A stretch of DNA of 64,000 bases from Pseudomonas ceruminis (GTDB taxonomy: Bacteria > Pseudomonadota > Gammaproteobacteria > Pseudomonadales > Pseudomonadaceae). The notes under the pieces were generated by a model. It searched no databases, was not told the origin of the DNA, and worked only from the letters and a program-made list of their open reading frames with translations. The number at the start of each line of letters is the position of its first letter. Positions within the stretch are counted from its first letter, which is position 1. The DNA is taken from assembly GCF_021602025.1 (NCBI RefSeq), contig NZ_BQHW01000001.1:469168-533167 (forward strand), in the 5' to 3' direction. A program made the translations under genes and the position numbers. Of the stretch, positions 56,124 to 64,000 are shown in pieces.

Positions 56124-57818
56124 ATGCACAGTTACGACTATTGGTTACTGCTGGCATTTTTTGCCATCGTGCTGCTACCGGCGCCGTGGCTCGGGCGTTT
56201 CTACTACAACGTGATGGAAGGGCGGCGCACTTGGCTGACGCCACTGCTGGGGCCACTCGAGCAGGGCTGCTATCGACTGGCCGGGGTCCGTGCCGATCAG
56301 GAGCAGAACTGGAAGCAATACACCCTGGCCTTGCTGGCCTTCAACTTCGCCGGGTTCGTGCTGCTGTTTGCCGTTCTGTTGTTGCAGGGCTACCTGCCGC
56401 TCAACCCGCAGCACTTGCCAGGGCAGGAATGGTCGTTGGCCTTCAACACCGCCGTGAGCTTCGTCACCAACACTAACTGGCAGGCCTACAGCGGTGAGGC
56501 CTCGGTGAGCTACCTGAGCCAGATGCTGGGCCTGACCGTGCAGAACTTCGTCAGCGCCGCCACCGGCCTGGCTGTGCTGGTTGCGCTGTGCCGCGGCATT
56601 GCCCGGCGCTCGGCCACGACCCTGGGCAACTTCTGGGTCGACATGACGCGCGCCACCCTCTATGGCTTGTTGCCGCTGTGCCTGCTCCTGGCGTTGCTGC
56701 TGGTCTGGCAGGGCGTGCCGCAAACCTTCGCCGACTACGCCCACGCCGTCACCTTGCAAGGCGCTGACCAGACCATTCCATTAGGCCCGGCCGCTAGCCA
56801 GATCGCCATCAAGCAGTTGGGCACCAACGGTGGCGGGTTCTTCGGCGTGAATTCGGCGCACCCGTTCGAAAACCCTACGGCCTGGAGCAACCTGTTTGAA
56901 GTCGTGTCGATCATCCTGATCCCGGTGGCCCTGGTGTTCACCTTTGGCCATTACGTCAAGGACCTGCGCCAGAGCCGGGCGATCCTGGCCTGTATGCTTG
57001 GCCTGTTCCTGCTTGGCGGTGCCACTGCGTTGTGGTCTGAGTACCAGCCCAACCCCGCGTTGGAGAGCGCGCAGGTTGTGCAAAGCGCACCTTTGGAAGG
57101 TAAGGAAAGCCGCTTCGGTACCACCGGTTCGGTGTTATGGACAGTGACCACCACCGCCGCGTCCAACGGCTCTGTCAACGCCATGCACGACAGCCTAAAC
57201 CCGCTCACGGGCATGGTCGCCATGGTCAACATGATGGTAGGGGAGGTGATCTTCGGTGGGGTCGGTGCGGGGCTCTACGGCATGCTGCTGTTCGTGCTGA
57301 TCGCGGTATTCCTGGCTGGCCTGATGATCGGCCGCACACCGGAATACCTGGGCAAGAAGCTGCAGGCGCGAGAGGTGCAACTGCTGGTGGCGACCTTGCT
57401 GGTCATGCCTGTGGGCGTACTGGTGCTCGGTGCCATCGCTGCCAGCCTGCCGGGTCCTGTCGGAGCGGTCAGCAACCCGGGTGCGCATGGCTTCAGCCAA
57501 CTGCTGTATGCCTATACCTCCGGCACCGCCAACAACGGTTCGGCGTTCGCCGGCTTCGGCGCCAACACGGTATTTCACAACCTGATGATCGGCCTGGCCA
57601 TGTTCATCGGCCGTTTTGGCTACATCCTGCCCATCCTGGCGCTGGCGGGCAGCCTGGCCGCGAAGAAGAGCGCGCCCCAGGGGCTCAATAGTTTCCCCAC
57701 GCACGGTCCGCTGTTCACCGGCCTGTTGTTGGTGACCATTCTTCTGGTCGGCGGCCTGACCTTCCTGCCAACGCTGGCCCTGGGGCCAATTGCCGAACAC
57801 CTGAGCCTGGGTTTCTGA
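56124..57818 (+). CDS. kdpA: K+-transporting ATPase subunit A
   Basis: A 564-residue channel-like subunit that selects potassium, with about 10 helices. The four selectivity-loop regions are recognisable: [61 protein letters not shown] and [21 protein letters not shown]. It is the high-affinity K+ entry of the Kdp P-type ATPase. It is followed 10 bases later by kdpB. Confidence 0.97.
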   Translation: MHSYDYWLLLAFFAIVLLPAPWLGRFYYNVMEGRRTWLTPLLGPLEQGCYRLAGVRADQEQNWKQYTLALLAFNFAGFVLLFAVLLLQGYLPLNPQHLPGQEWSLAFNTAVSFVTNTNWQAYSGEASVSYLSQMLGLTVQNFVSAATGLAVLVALCRGIARRSATTLGNFWVDMTRATLYGLLPLCLLLALLLVWQGVPQTFADYAHAVTLQGADQTIPLGPAASQIAIKQLGTNGGGFFGVNSAHPFENPTAWSNLFEVVSIILIPVALVFTFGHYVKDLRQSRAILACMLGLFLLGGATALWSEYQPNPALESAQVVQSAPLEGKESRFGTTGSVLWTVTTTAASNGSVNAMHDSLNPLTGMVAMVNMMVGEVIFGGVGAGLYGMLLFVLIAVFLAGLMIGRTPEYLGKKLQAREVQLLVATLLVMPVGVLVLGAIAASLPGPVGAVSNPGAHGFSQLLYAYTSGTANNGSAFAGFGANTVFHNLMIGLAMFIGRFGYILPILALAGSLAAKKSAPQGLNSFPTHGPLFTGLLLVTILLVGGLTFLPTLALGPIAEHLSLGF

Positions 57819-57828
57819 GGAACTGACC

Positions 57829-59883
57829 ATGAACATGCCCATTCCTGAAGTGAACGCCCAACCCAGCGCCAAGGACCAGACGCGCTTTGCCGCCCTGTGG
57901 CGTCCGGCGCTGGTACAAGCGTTCGTCAAGCTCGACCCACGTCAGCTAAAGCGCTCACCAGTGATGCTGGTGGTCGCCCTTACCGCAGTGTTGACGACCG
58001 TGCTGTGCCTGACGCCCGGCAGTGGCGTGAGTACCGGGGTCGCTGTGCAAATTGCGTTATGGCTGTGGTTCACCGTGCTGTTCGCCAACTTCGCCGAAGC
58101 ACTGGCCGAAGGCCGTGGCAAGGCCCGTGCCGACAGCCTCAAGGCCGGCAGCCAAGGCCTGACGGCGCAACGCCGCAAGCACGACGGCGGGTTTGAAACC
58201 GTCGCCGCCGGCCAGCTGCGCAAGGACGATGTGGTGCGGGTGGTGGCGGGTGAGATGATCCCCGGCGATGGCGAAGTGCTTGAAGGCATAGCGGCGGTCA
58301 ACGAAGCGGCTATCACCGGTGAATCCGCACCTGTGATCCGCGAGTCCGGCGGCGACCGCTCGGCCGTGACCGGCAATACCCGGTTGGTCTCCGACTGGCT
58401 GCTGATCCGCATCACCAGCAACCCGGGGGAGTCCACCCTGGACCGCATGATCGCCCTGGTCGAAGGTGCCAAGCGGCAGAAGACCCCCAACGAGATTGCG
58501 CTGGACATCCTGCTGATCGGCCTGACGTTGATCTTCCTGGTCGTGGTGGTGACGCTGCAGCCGTTCGCCCATTTCGTTGGTGGCAGCCTGCCGCTGATCT
58601 TTCTCGCGGCGCTGCTGGTGACGCTTATCCCGACCACCATTGGTGGGCTGTTGTCGGCCATTGGTATCGCCGGCATGGACCGCCTGGTACGCCTGAACGT
58701 GATCGCCCGCTCGGGCCGTGCCGTGGAGGCAGCCGGTGATGTGCACACGCTGATGCTCGACAAGACCGGCACCATTACCTTTGGCAACCGCCGTTGCAGT
58801 GCCCTGCACGCGGCCACCGGGGTCACCCCCAAGGAGCTGGGTGAAGGCGCCTTGCTCGCCTCGTTGGCCGATGACACTGCCGAGGGCAAGTCCATCGTCG
58901 AGTACCTGCGCCAGTTGCATGATTTCGTCGAGCCGCAGCCCGGGCAGTTCGAAGCCATTGCCTTCAGTGCCGAAACACGCTTGTCGGGCATCGACTTCCA
59001 GCAGCATCGCTACCGCAAGGGTGCGGTCGATGCGGTACTGGCCTTTGTCGGCATGCAACGCCTGGAGATGCCGGCGGCGCTGGCCCGCGAAGTCGAACGC
59101 ATTGCCCAGAGTGGCGGCACGCCGCTGCTGGTCTGCGTGGACAAGCGGCTGCTGGGCGTGATTCACCTCAAGGATGTGGTCAAGCCGGGCATTCGTGAAC
59201 GCTTTGCCGAACTGCGCAAGCTGGGTATCCGCACTGTGATGGTCACCGGCGACAACCCGCTTACCGCCGCGGCCATCGCGGCCGAAGCCGGGGTTGATGA
59301 CGTACTGGCCGAAGCCACCCCGCAGAAGAAGCTGGCGCGTATCCGCCAGGAGCAGAACGACGGCCGCCTGGTGGCCATGTGCGGTGACGGCGCCAACGAC
59401 GCGCCGGCCCTGGCCCAGGCGGACGTGGGCATGGCCATGAACGACGGCACCCAGGCCGCCCGTGAGGCCGCCAATATGGTTGACCTGGACAGCGACCCGA
59501 CCAAGTTGCTGGACGTGGTGCAGGTTGGCAAGGAACTGCTGGTGACCCGTGGAGCGCTGACCACCTTCTCCATCGCCAACGACGTGGCCAAGTACTTCGC
59601 CATCTTGCCGGCACTGTTCGCTGCGATCTACCCGCAACTGGGCGTGCTGAACCTGATGCACCTGGCCAGCCCGCAGAGCGCGATCCTTTCGGCCATCGTG
59701 TTCAACGCGCTGATCATCATCGTGCTGATCCCCCTGGCCTTGCGAGGCGTACGCGTGCAGGCGGCCAGCGCTGCCCACCTGCTACGGCGCAACCTACTGA
59801 TCTATGGCTTGGGCGGCATCATTGTGCCGTTCGCCGGGATCAAGCTGATCGACTTGCTGCTCAACGCACTGCACCTGGTCTGA
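57829..59883 (+). CDS. kdpB: K+-transporting ATPase subunit B (P-type ATPase)
   Basis: A 684-residue catalytic subunit. The phosphorylated Asp is residue 311 in [13 protein letters not shown]. The actuator loop is [19 protein letters not shown], and the hinge is [21 protein letters not shown] then [46 protein letters not shown] hydrolysis drives K+ through KdpA. Starts and stops are 10 bases from kdpA and kdpC, as in a tight operon. Confidence 0.98.
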   Translation: MNMPIPEVNAQPSAKDQTRFAALWRPALVQAFVKLDPRQLKRSPVMLVVALTAVLTTVLCLTPGSGVSTGVAVQIALWLWFTVLFANFAEALAEGRGKARADSLKAGSQGLTAQRRKHDGGFETVAAGQLRKDDVVRVVAGEMIPGDGEVLEGIAAVNEAAITGESAPVIRESGGDRSAVTGNTRLVSDWLLIRITSNPGESTLDRMIALVEGAKRQKTPNEIALDILLIGLTLIFLVVVVTLQPFAHFVGGSLPLIFLAALLVTLIPTTIGGLLSAIGIAGMDRLVRLNVIARSGRAVEAAGDVHTLMLDKTGTITFGNRRCSALHAATGVTPKELGEGALLASLADDTAEGKSIVEYLRQLHDFVEPQPGQFEAIAFSAETRLSGIDFQQHRYRKGAVDAVLAFVGMQRLEMPAALAREVERIAQSGGTPLLVCVDKRLLGVIHLKDVVKPGIRERFAELRKLGIRTVMVTGDNPLTAAAIAAEAGVDDVLAEATPQKKLARIRQEQNDGRLVAMCGDGANDAPALAQADVGMAMNDGTQAAREAANMVDLDSDPTKLLDVVQVGKELLVTRGALTTFSIANDVAKYFAILPALFAAIYPQLGVLNLMHLASPQSAILSAIVFNALIIIVLIPLALRGVRVQAASAAHLLRRNLLIYGLGGIIVPFAGIKLIDLLLNALHLV

Positions 59884-59893
59884 GGAGGCCATC

Positions 59894-60445
59894 ATGAACC
59901 CTTATGTACGCCCGGCGCTGAGCCTGATCCTACTGATGACCGTGGTCACCGGCGCGCTGTACCCGCTGGCGGTGACCGGTATTGCCCAGGTGGCTTTCCC
60001 GGAACAGGCCAATGGCAGCCTGGTGCGCGATGCGCAGGGCCAGGTGCGCGGTTCGGCGCTGATTGCCCAGGATTTTCAGGGTGATGGCTGGTTCCATTCG
60101 CGGCCTTCAGCGGGGGCCTATGCCACGGTGGCCAGTGGTGCCAGTAACCTGGCACCGAGCAACCCGGCGTTGGCCGAACGGGTGGCCGCTGATGCCGCCA
60201 CGTGGTATCGGGCGGAGCAAGGGCCGGTGCCGCAGGCATTGCTGACCACGTCCGGCAGTGGACTGGACCCGCATTTGCCGCCCCAGGCGGTGGCTTATCA
60301 GATCCCTCGGGTGGCGGCGGCGCGGCAGGTACCGGTGCAGAGGTTGCAAGCCTTGCAGGAAGAGGCCACCCTCCACCCATTGATCGGGCCGCCGGTGGTC
60401 AATGTGCTGGCGCTGAACCAGGCGTTGGAGAAGTTGACGCAGTGA
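59894..60445 (+). CDS. kdpC: K+-transporting ATPase subunit C
   Basis: A 183-residue subunit with one N-terminal helix (about 8-30) and a periplasmic domain with the family motif [25 protein letters not shown] and [22 protein letters not shown]. It stabilises the KdpAB complex and raises ATP affinity. It has AGGAGG upstream and is followed by kdpD after 42 bases. Confidence 0.96.
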   Translation: MNPYVRPALSLILLMTVVTGALYPLAVTGIAQVAFPEQANGSLVRDAQGQVRGSALIAQDFQGDGWFHSRPSAGAYATVASGASNLAPSNPALAERVAADAATWYRAEQGPVPQALLTTSGSGLDPHLPPQAVAYQIPRVAAARQVPVQRLQALQEEATLHPLIGPPVVNVLALNQALEKLTQ

Positions 60446-60487
60446 CAGTAGGGCTGCGAATCAGGCCCAACAATCAAAGGATCGAAC

Positions 60488-63142
60488 ATGAGTAACGCAG
60501 CCCGCGCCGATGCGCTGTTGGCCAACCTCCCGCGCGAAGGCCGCGGTAGGCTCAAGGTCTTCCTCGGCGCTGCCCCTGGGGTTGGCAAGACCTACGCCAT
60601 GCTCCAGGCCGCCCACGCCCAGCAGCGCCAAGGTGTGCAAGTGCTGGCGGGAGTAGTCGAAACCCACGGCCGCGCCGAAACCGAATCGCTGCTCGGCGGG
60701 CTGCTTCAGCAACCGCTGCTGCGCAGTGAATACCGCGGCGTCACCCTCGAGGAAATGGACCTCGACGGCCTACTCGACGCCGCCCCCACCCTGGCCCTGG
60801 TCGATGAGCTTGCCCACACCAACGCGCCTGGAAGTCGGCACGCCAAGCGTTGGCAGGACGTGCAGGAGCTGCTGGCCGCCGGCGTCGACGTATACACCAC
60901 TGTCAACGTGCAGCACCTGGAAAGCCTCAACGACAAGGTCCGCGACATCACCGGCGTGCAGGTACGTGAAACCCTGCCGGACTGGGTGCTGCAAGAGGCC
61001 TTCGAACTGGTGCTCATCGACCTGCCCCCGCGGGAACTGCTCGAACGCTTGCGCGAGGGCAAGGTGTACGTACCCGAGCAGGCCCGCGCCGCGATCGATG
61101 CCTACTTCTCCCAGACCAACCTCACGGCGTTGCGTGAACTGGCCATGCAGACTGCCGCCGCCCAGGTGGACGCCGACCTGGCCCACGGCTACCGCCAGCG
61201 TGGGCAGGAGGCACCGGCCCTGCGTGGGCGCTTGCTGGTGGGCGTCGATGGCGACGACCAGGCCGAACGGCTGGTGCGCCATGCCTGCCGAGTGGCCCAG
61301 CGGCGGCATCTGCCCTGGAGCCTGGTGCACGTGGATAATGGCCGACTGCGCGACGAAACCGCCCGCCAGCGTTTGCAGGCCGCTCAGCAGTTGGCCGAGC
61401 GTCTGGGGGGCGAAGTGGTGCTGCTGCGCGCAGGTGAAGTGGCGCGCACGCTGATCCAGCATGCCAGCGAGCGTCGGGCCAGCCTGGTGCTGGTCGGCCA
61501 GTCCCGTGACCGCTTGCGCCGGCGGTTCTTGGGCGCCGGCGTGGCAGCGCGGCTATTGCGCGAAAGCCATGGCCTGGAAATCAACGTGCTCGACCGCGAT
61601 TCCCAGGCACAGGCAATACGCGCTGCCGTCACCCGCGTATGGGTGTGGCGGCACTATCTGTTGGCACTGCTGGCCACTGGCTTGGCGGCGGGCTTGGCGT
61701 GGGCGGTATCCAGTGTGCTGGCGTTGCCCAACATCTCGCTGGTGTTTCTTGCCGCCGTGCTGCTGGTTGCCGTTCGCAGCAGCCTGGGGCCTGCCCTGGC
61801 GTGCGCTGCCATGTCGTTCCTGGCCTACGACTTCTTGTTCATTCCGCCGAATTTCTCGTTCAGTATCCAGCGCGAAGAGGATGTGCTGACCCTGGTGTTC
61901 TTCCTGCTCATGGCGGCCCTGACCGGCAACCTTGCCGCACGCCAGCGCCGCCAGTTGCAAGCCTTGCGCGAGACCCAGGCACAGACCAGTCAACTGCTCG
62001 ACCTTTCACGTCGCCTGACCGTGGCCACCGATCGCCAGGCTGTGTTCAACGCTGCCGGTCAGCACCTGAACGGTTTGCAGGACGTTCAGGTATGCCTGTT
62101 GGAGCGCGACAGCGAAGGCTCACTGCACCAGGCCAGTGGCGAAGCCCCTGCGCTGAGCGACAACGAACGCGCCGCGGCCGAGTGGGCCTGGCAGCATGGC
62201 CAGGCCGCAGGCCATGGCAGTGACACGCTGCCCAATGGTCGCTGGTGGTGGTGGCCGCTGGCCGTCGATGATCACCCTCTGGCACTGCTTGGCGTGCGCC
62301 CACGTTCGGGCGATCCTCTGAGCGCACAACGCCGCCGCCTGCTGATGGCCCTGGGCCAACCATTGGCCCAGGCCCTGGCGCGGGCGCGCCTGGCCGAACA
62401 GCTCGAGGCTGCGCGCCTGCACGGCGAAACCGAGCAACTGCGCAGCGCTTTATTGGCTTCGGTGTCCCACGACCTGCGCACCCCCCTGACCGCGATGCGC
62501 GGCAGTATCGACAGCCTGCTGGCGCTGGGCGAGGCCATCCCTGCCGACGACCGCCGCGAGCTGCTGGAAGGCACCCGCAACGAAGCCGAGCGGCTTGACC
62601 GCTACATCCAAAACTTGCTGGACATGACTCGCCTCGGCCACGGCGGCCTCAAGCTGGCCCGCGACTGGGTCGCCCCCGCCGATATCGTCGGCAGCGCCCT
62701 CAACCGCCTGCGTGTAGTGCTGGCACCGCTGCGCGTGCAGACCGACGTGCCTGTCCAATTGCCGCTGCTGTTCGTGCATGCGGCACTGATCGAACAAGCG
62801 CTGATCAATGTGTTGGAGAACGCTGCACGTTTCTCGCCTGCCCAAGGCCGCCTGGAATTGCAGGTGTCGGTCAATGACCAACAACTGCGTTTTGCAGTCA
62901 GTGACCAGGGCCCCGGCATCCCCGTGGCGGAGCGCGAGAAGATTTTCGACATGTTCTACACTGCTGCCCGAGGCGACCGAGGCGGGCAGGGTACTGGCCT
63001 GGGTCTGGCGATCTGCCAGGGCATGATCGGTGCCCATGGCGGGCAGATCCTGGTAGGCGAAGGCATTGATGGCCAAGGCACGTGCATCACACTATGCTTG
63101 CCGCTGCCCCAACAACCTGAAGCCGAAAGCGAAACGCCATGA
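60488..63142 (+). CDS. kdpD: Potassium-sensing histidine kinase KdpD
   Basis: An 884-residue sensor. The N-terminal KdpD domain (about 15-225) contains the nucleotide-binding motif FLGAAPGVGKTYAMLQAAHAQ and LVDELAHTNAPGSRHAKRWQDVQELLAAG. A universal-stress-protein-like domain (about 250-375) and four helices (about 395-490) follow, then a GAF-like region. The HisKA domain carries His661 in SVSHDLRTPLTAMRGS and the ATPase has VLENAARFSP, SDQGPGIPVAE and GTGLGLAICQG. It phosphorylates KdpE at low K+. It overlaps kdpE by 4 bases. Confidence 0.97.
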   Translation: MSNAARADALLANLPREGRGRLKVFLGAAPGVGKTYAMLQAAHAQQRQGVQVLAGVVETHGRAETESLLGGLLQQPLLRSEYRGVTLEEMDLDGLLDAAPTLALVDELAHTNAPGSRHAKRWQDVQELLAAGVDVYTTVNVQHLESLNDKVRDITGVQVRETLPDWVLQEAFELVLIDLPPRELLERLREGKVYVPEQARAAIDAYFSQTNLTALRELAMQTAAAQVDADLAHGYRQRGQEAPALRGRLLVGVDGDDQAERLVRHACRVAQRRHLPWSLVHVDNGRLRDETARQRLQAAQQLAERLGGEVVLLRAGEVARTLIQHASERRASLVLVGQSRDRLRRRFLGAGVAARLLRESHGLEINVLDRDSQAQAIRAAVTRVWVWRHYLLALLATGLAAGLAWAVSSVLALPNISLVFLAAVLLVAVRSSLGPALACAAMSFLAYDFLFIPPNFSFSIQREEDVLTLVFFLLMAALTGNLAARQRRQLQALRETQAQTSQLLDLSRRLTVATDRQAVFNAAGQHLNGLQDVQVCLLERDSEGSLHQASGEAPALSDNERAAAEWAWQHGQAAGHGSDTLPNGRWWWWPLAVDDHPLALLGVRPRSGDPLSAQRRRLLMALGQPLAQALARARLAEQLEAARLHGETEQLRSALLASVSHDLRTPLTAMRGSIDSLLALGEAIPADDRRELLEGTRNEAERLDRYIQNLLDMTRLGHGGLKLARDWVAPADIVGSALNRLRVVLAPLRVQTDVPVQLPLLFVHAALIEQALINVLENAARFSPAQGRLELQVSVNDQQLRFAVSDQGPGIPVAEREKIFDMFYTAARGDRGGQGTGLGLAICQGMIGAHGGQILVGEGIDGQGTCITLCLPLPQQPEAESETP

Positions 63143-63834
63143 GCCAGCCCGCCACCCTCCTGGTGATCGATGACGAACCGCAGATTCGCAAGTTCTTGCG
63201 TATCAGCCTGACCTCCCAGGGCTACAAGGTGATCGAGGCCGCTACCGGGGGCGAAGGGCTGGCCCAGGCTGCGTTGGCCAAACCCGACCTGGTGGTGCTG
63301 GACCTCGGCCTGCCGGATATGGACGGCCAGCAGGTGCTGCGTGAACTGCGCGAGTGGAGTACGGTGCCAGTGATGGTGCTGTCTGTACGTGCCAGTGAGC
63401 TGCAGAAGGTCGATGCGCTGGATGGCGGCGCCAATGATTATGTGACCAAGCCGTTCGGCATTCAGGAATTTCTCGCCCGCGTGCGCGCGCTGCTGCGCCA
63501 GGTGCCGCAATCCGGTGGGGGAGAGGTGGCCGCAAGCTTCGGGCCGTTGACCGTGGACTTTGCCTTTCGCAAAGTGACGCTCGACGGCGTGGAGGTAGCG
63601 CTGACGCGCAAGGAGTACGCGCTACTGGCCCAGTTGGCCGGGCACCCCGGGCGGGTCATTACCCAGCAGCAACTGCTCAAGGACATCTGGGGCCCGACCC
63701 ACGTGGAGAATACTCACTACCTGCGCATTGTGGTGGGCCACCTGCGGCAAAAGCTTGGGGATGACCCTACCGCGCCGCGGTTCATCATCACCGAGGCTGG
63801 AGTGGGGTACCGATTAGTGGCACCTGTTATCTGA
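63139..63834 (+). CDS. kdpE: Response regulator KdpE
   Basis: A 231-residue OmpR-family activator of kdpFABC. The receiver has Asp55 (VVLDLGLPDMDG), the acidic pair DDEPQ, the conserved Ser in VLSVRAS and Lys in VTKPFG. The winged-helix domain ends RFIITEAGVGYRLVAPVI. Overlap with kdpD ensures matched expression. It ends the operon; no obvious T-run terminator is seen directly after it. Confidence 0.96.
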   Translation: MSQPATLLVIDDEPQIRKFLRISLTSQGYKVIEAATGGEGLAQAALAKPDLVVLDLGLPDMDGQQVLRELREWSTVPVMVLSVRASELQKVDALDGGANDYVTKPFGIQEFLARVRALLRQVPQSGGGEVAASFGPLTVDFAFRKVTLDGVEVALTRKEYALLAQLAGHPGRVITQQQLLKDIWGPTHVENTHYLRIVVGHLRQKLGDDPTAPRFIITEAGVGYRLVAPVI

Positions 63835-64000
63835 ACGCCCCTCATACCCGCAAGCACCGTCGATTGCTGGAAGGTGGCCGGCAGGTGCTGTTCGCGATTC
63901 CAGGTCCATGTCAGCGGGGCAGGCTACTTTGGGTGCCAGTTGCAACGCAAACTCGCACCAGAGGATATCGTTGTGGTCTTTGGGCGGGGCAGGCGGGGGT
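63835..64000. other. Gene-free tail at the window edge
   Basis: The last 166 bases hold no frame I can support and no clear promoter or terminator. A gene could begin beyond the edge. Confidence 0.5.

Noticed and set aside
53947-56256. A 769-codon minus-strand frame across the DUF4892, transporter and kdpF genes
   Set aside because: It crosses several well-supported plus-strand genes and an intergenic region and has no family features.
58057-59778. A 573-codon minus-strand frame opposite kdpB
   Set aside because: kdpB is unambiguous in the same place; the antisense product has no recognisable domain.

Overview
The window is a stretch of Pseudomonas chromosome, most likely from the P. putida group. 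The evidence is a high-GC, tightly packed layout, a complete gltA-sdhCDAB-sucAB-lpdG-sucCD cluster, divergent etfQO / etfBA, fabAB, and pyoverdine genes carrying textbook PvdS boxes. The gene order matches what I recall of P. putida genomes; no database search was run. No tRNA, rRNA, insertion sequence, prophage or CRISPR array was seen.

Layout. 1-3.4 kb: the end of a response regulator, its sensor kinase, and pvdH behind a perfect PvdS box. 3.4-9.1 kb (minus strand): pvdR-pvdT-opmQ efflux operon followed by a siderophore-interacting reductase, again behind a perfect PvdS box. 9.2-11.7 kb: an orphan ECF sigma factor, a receiver-like protein lacking its phosphorylation residues, and an MFS carrier. 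11.9-15.8 kb: ETF-quinone oxidoreductase diverging from etfBA, with a PsrA-type operator between them. 15.9-21.1 kb: envelope and unknown genes, a MocR regulator, and a small YkgJ/START-domain pair with its own PsrA-type operator. 21.2-34.2 kb: the TCA-cycle block from citrate synthase to succinyl-CoA synthetase. 34.5-43.1 kb: brnQ, a DUF599 membrane protein, a lipoprotein, two overlapping hotdog thioesterases, htpG with a sigma-32 promoter inside the preceding gene, and three enzyme genes (dienelactone hydrolase, pirin, amidohydrolase). 43.2-44.9 kb: fabAB. 45.1-50.1 kb: a three-gene operon of TonB-dependent receptor, periplasmic ABC_sub_bind protein and hybrid histidine kinase. 50.2-55.8 kb: gpsA, sixA, two alpha/beta hydrolases, a DUF4892 protein and an AI-2E-type exporter. 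56-63.8 kb: the complete kdpFABCDE potassium-uptake operon.

How it fits together. Much of the window is central oxidative metabolism: acetyl-CoA enters through gltA, electrons leave through Sdh and ETF/ETF-QO to ubiquinone, and 2-oxoglutarate is processed by SucAB-LpdG and SucCD. The likely control points readable from sequence are PvdS (pyoverdine precursor and export), PsrA (electron transfer from fatty-acid oxidation), sigma-32 (HtpG) and KdpDE (potassium).

Most likely to repay follow-up are the receptor / periplasmic protein / hybrid-kinase operon (45.1-50.1 kb), the second PsrA-type operator in front of the YkgJ-START pair, the pseudo-receiver next to the orphan ECF sigma factor, and the three phased repeats in front of the MocR gene.
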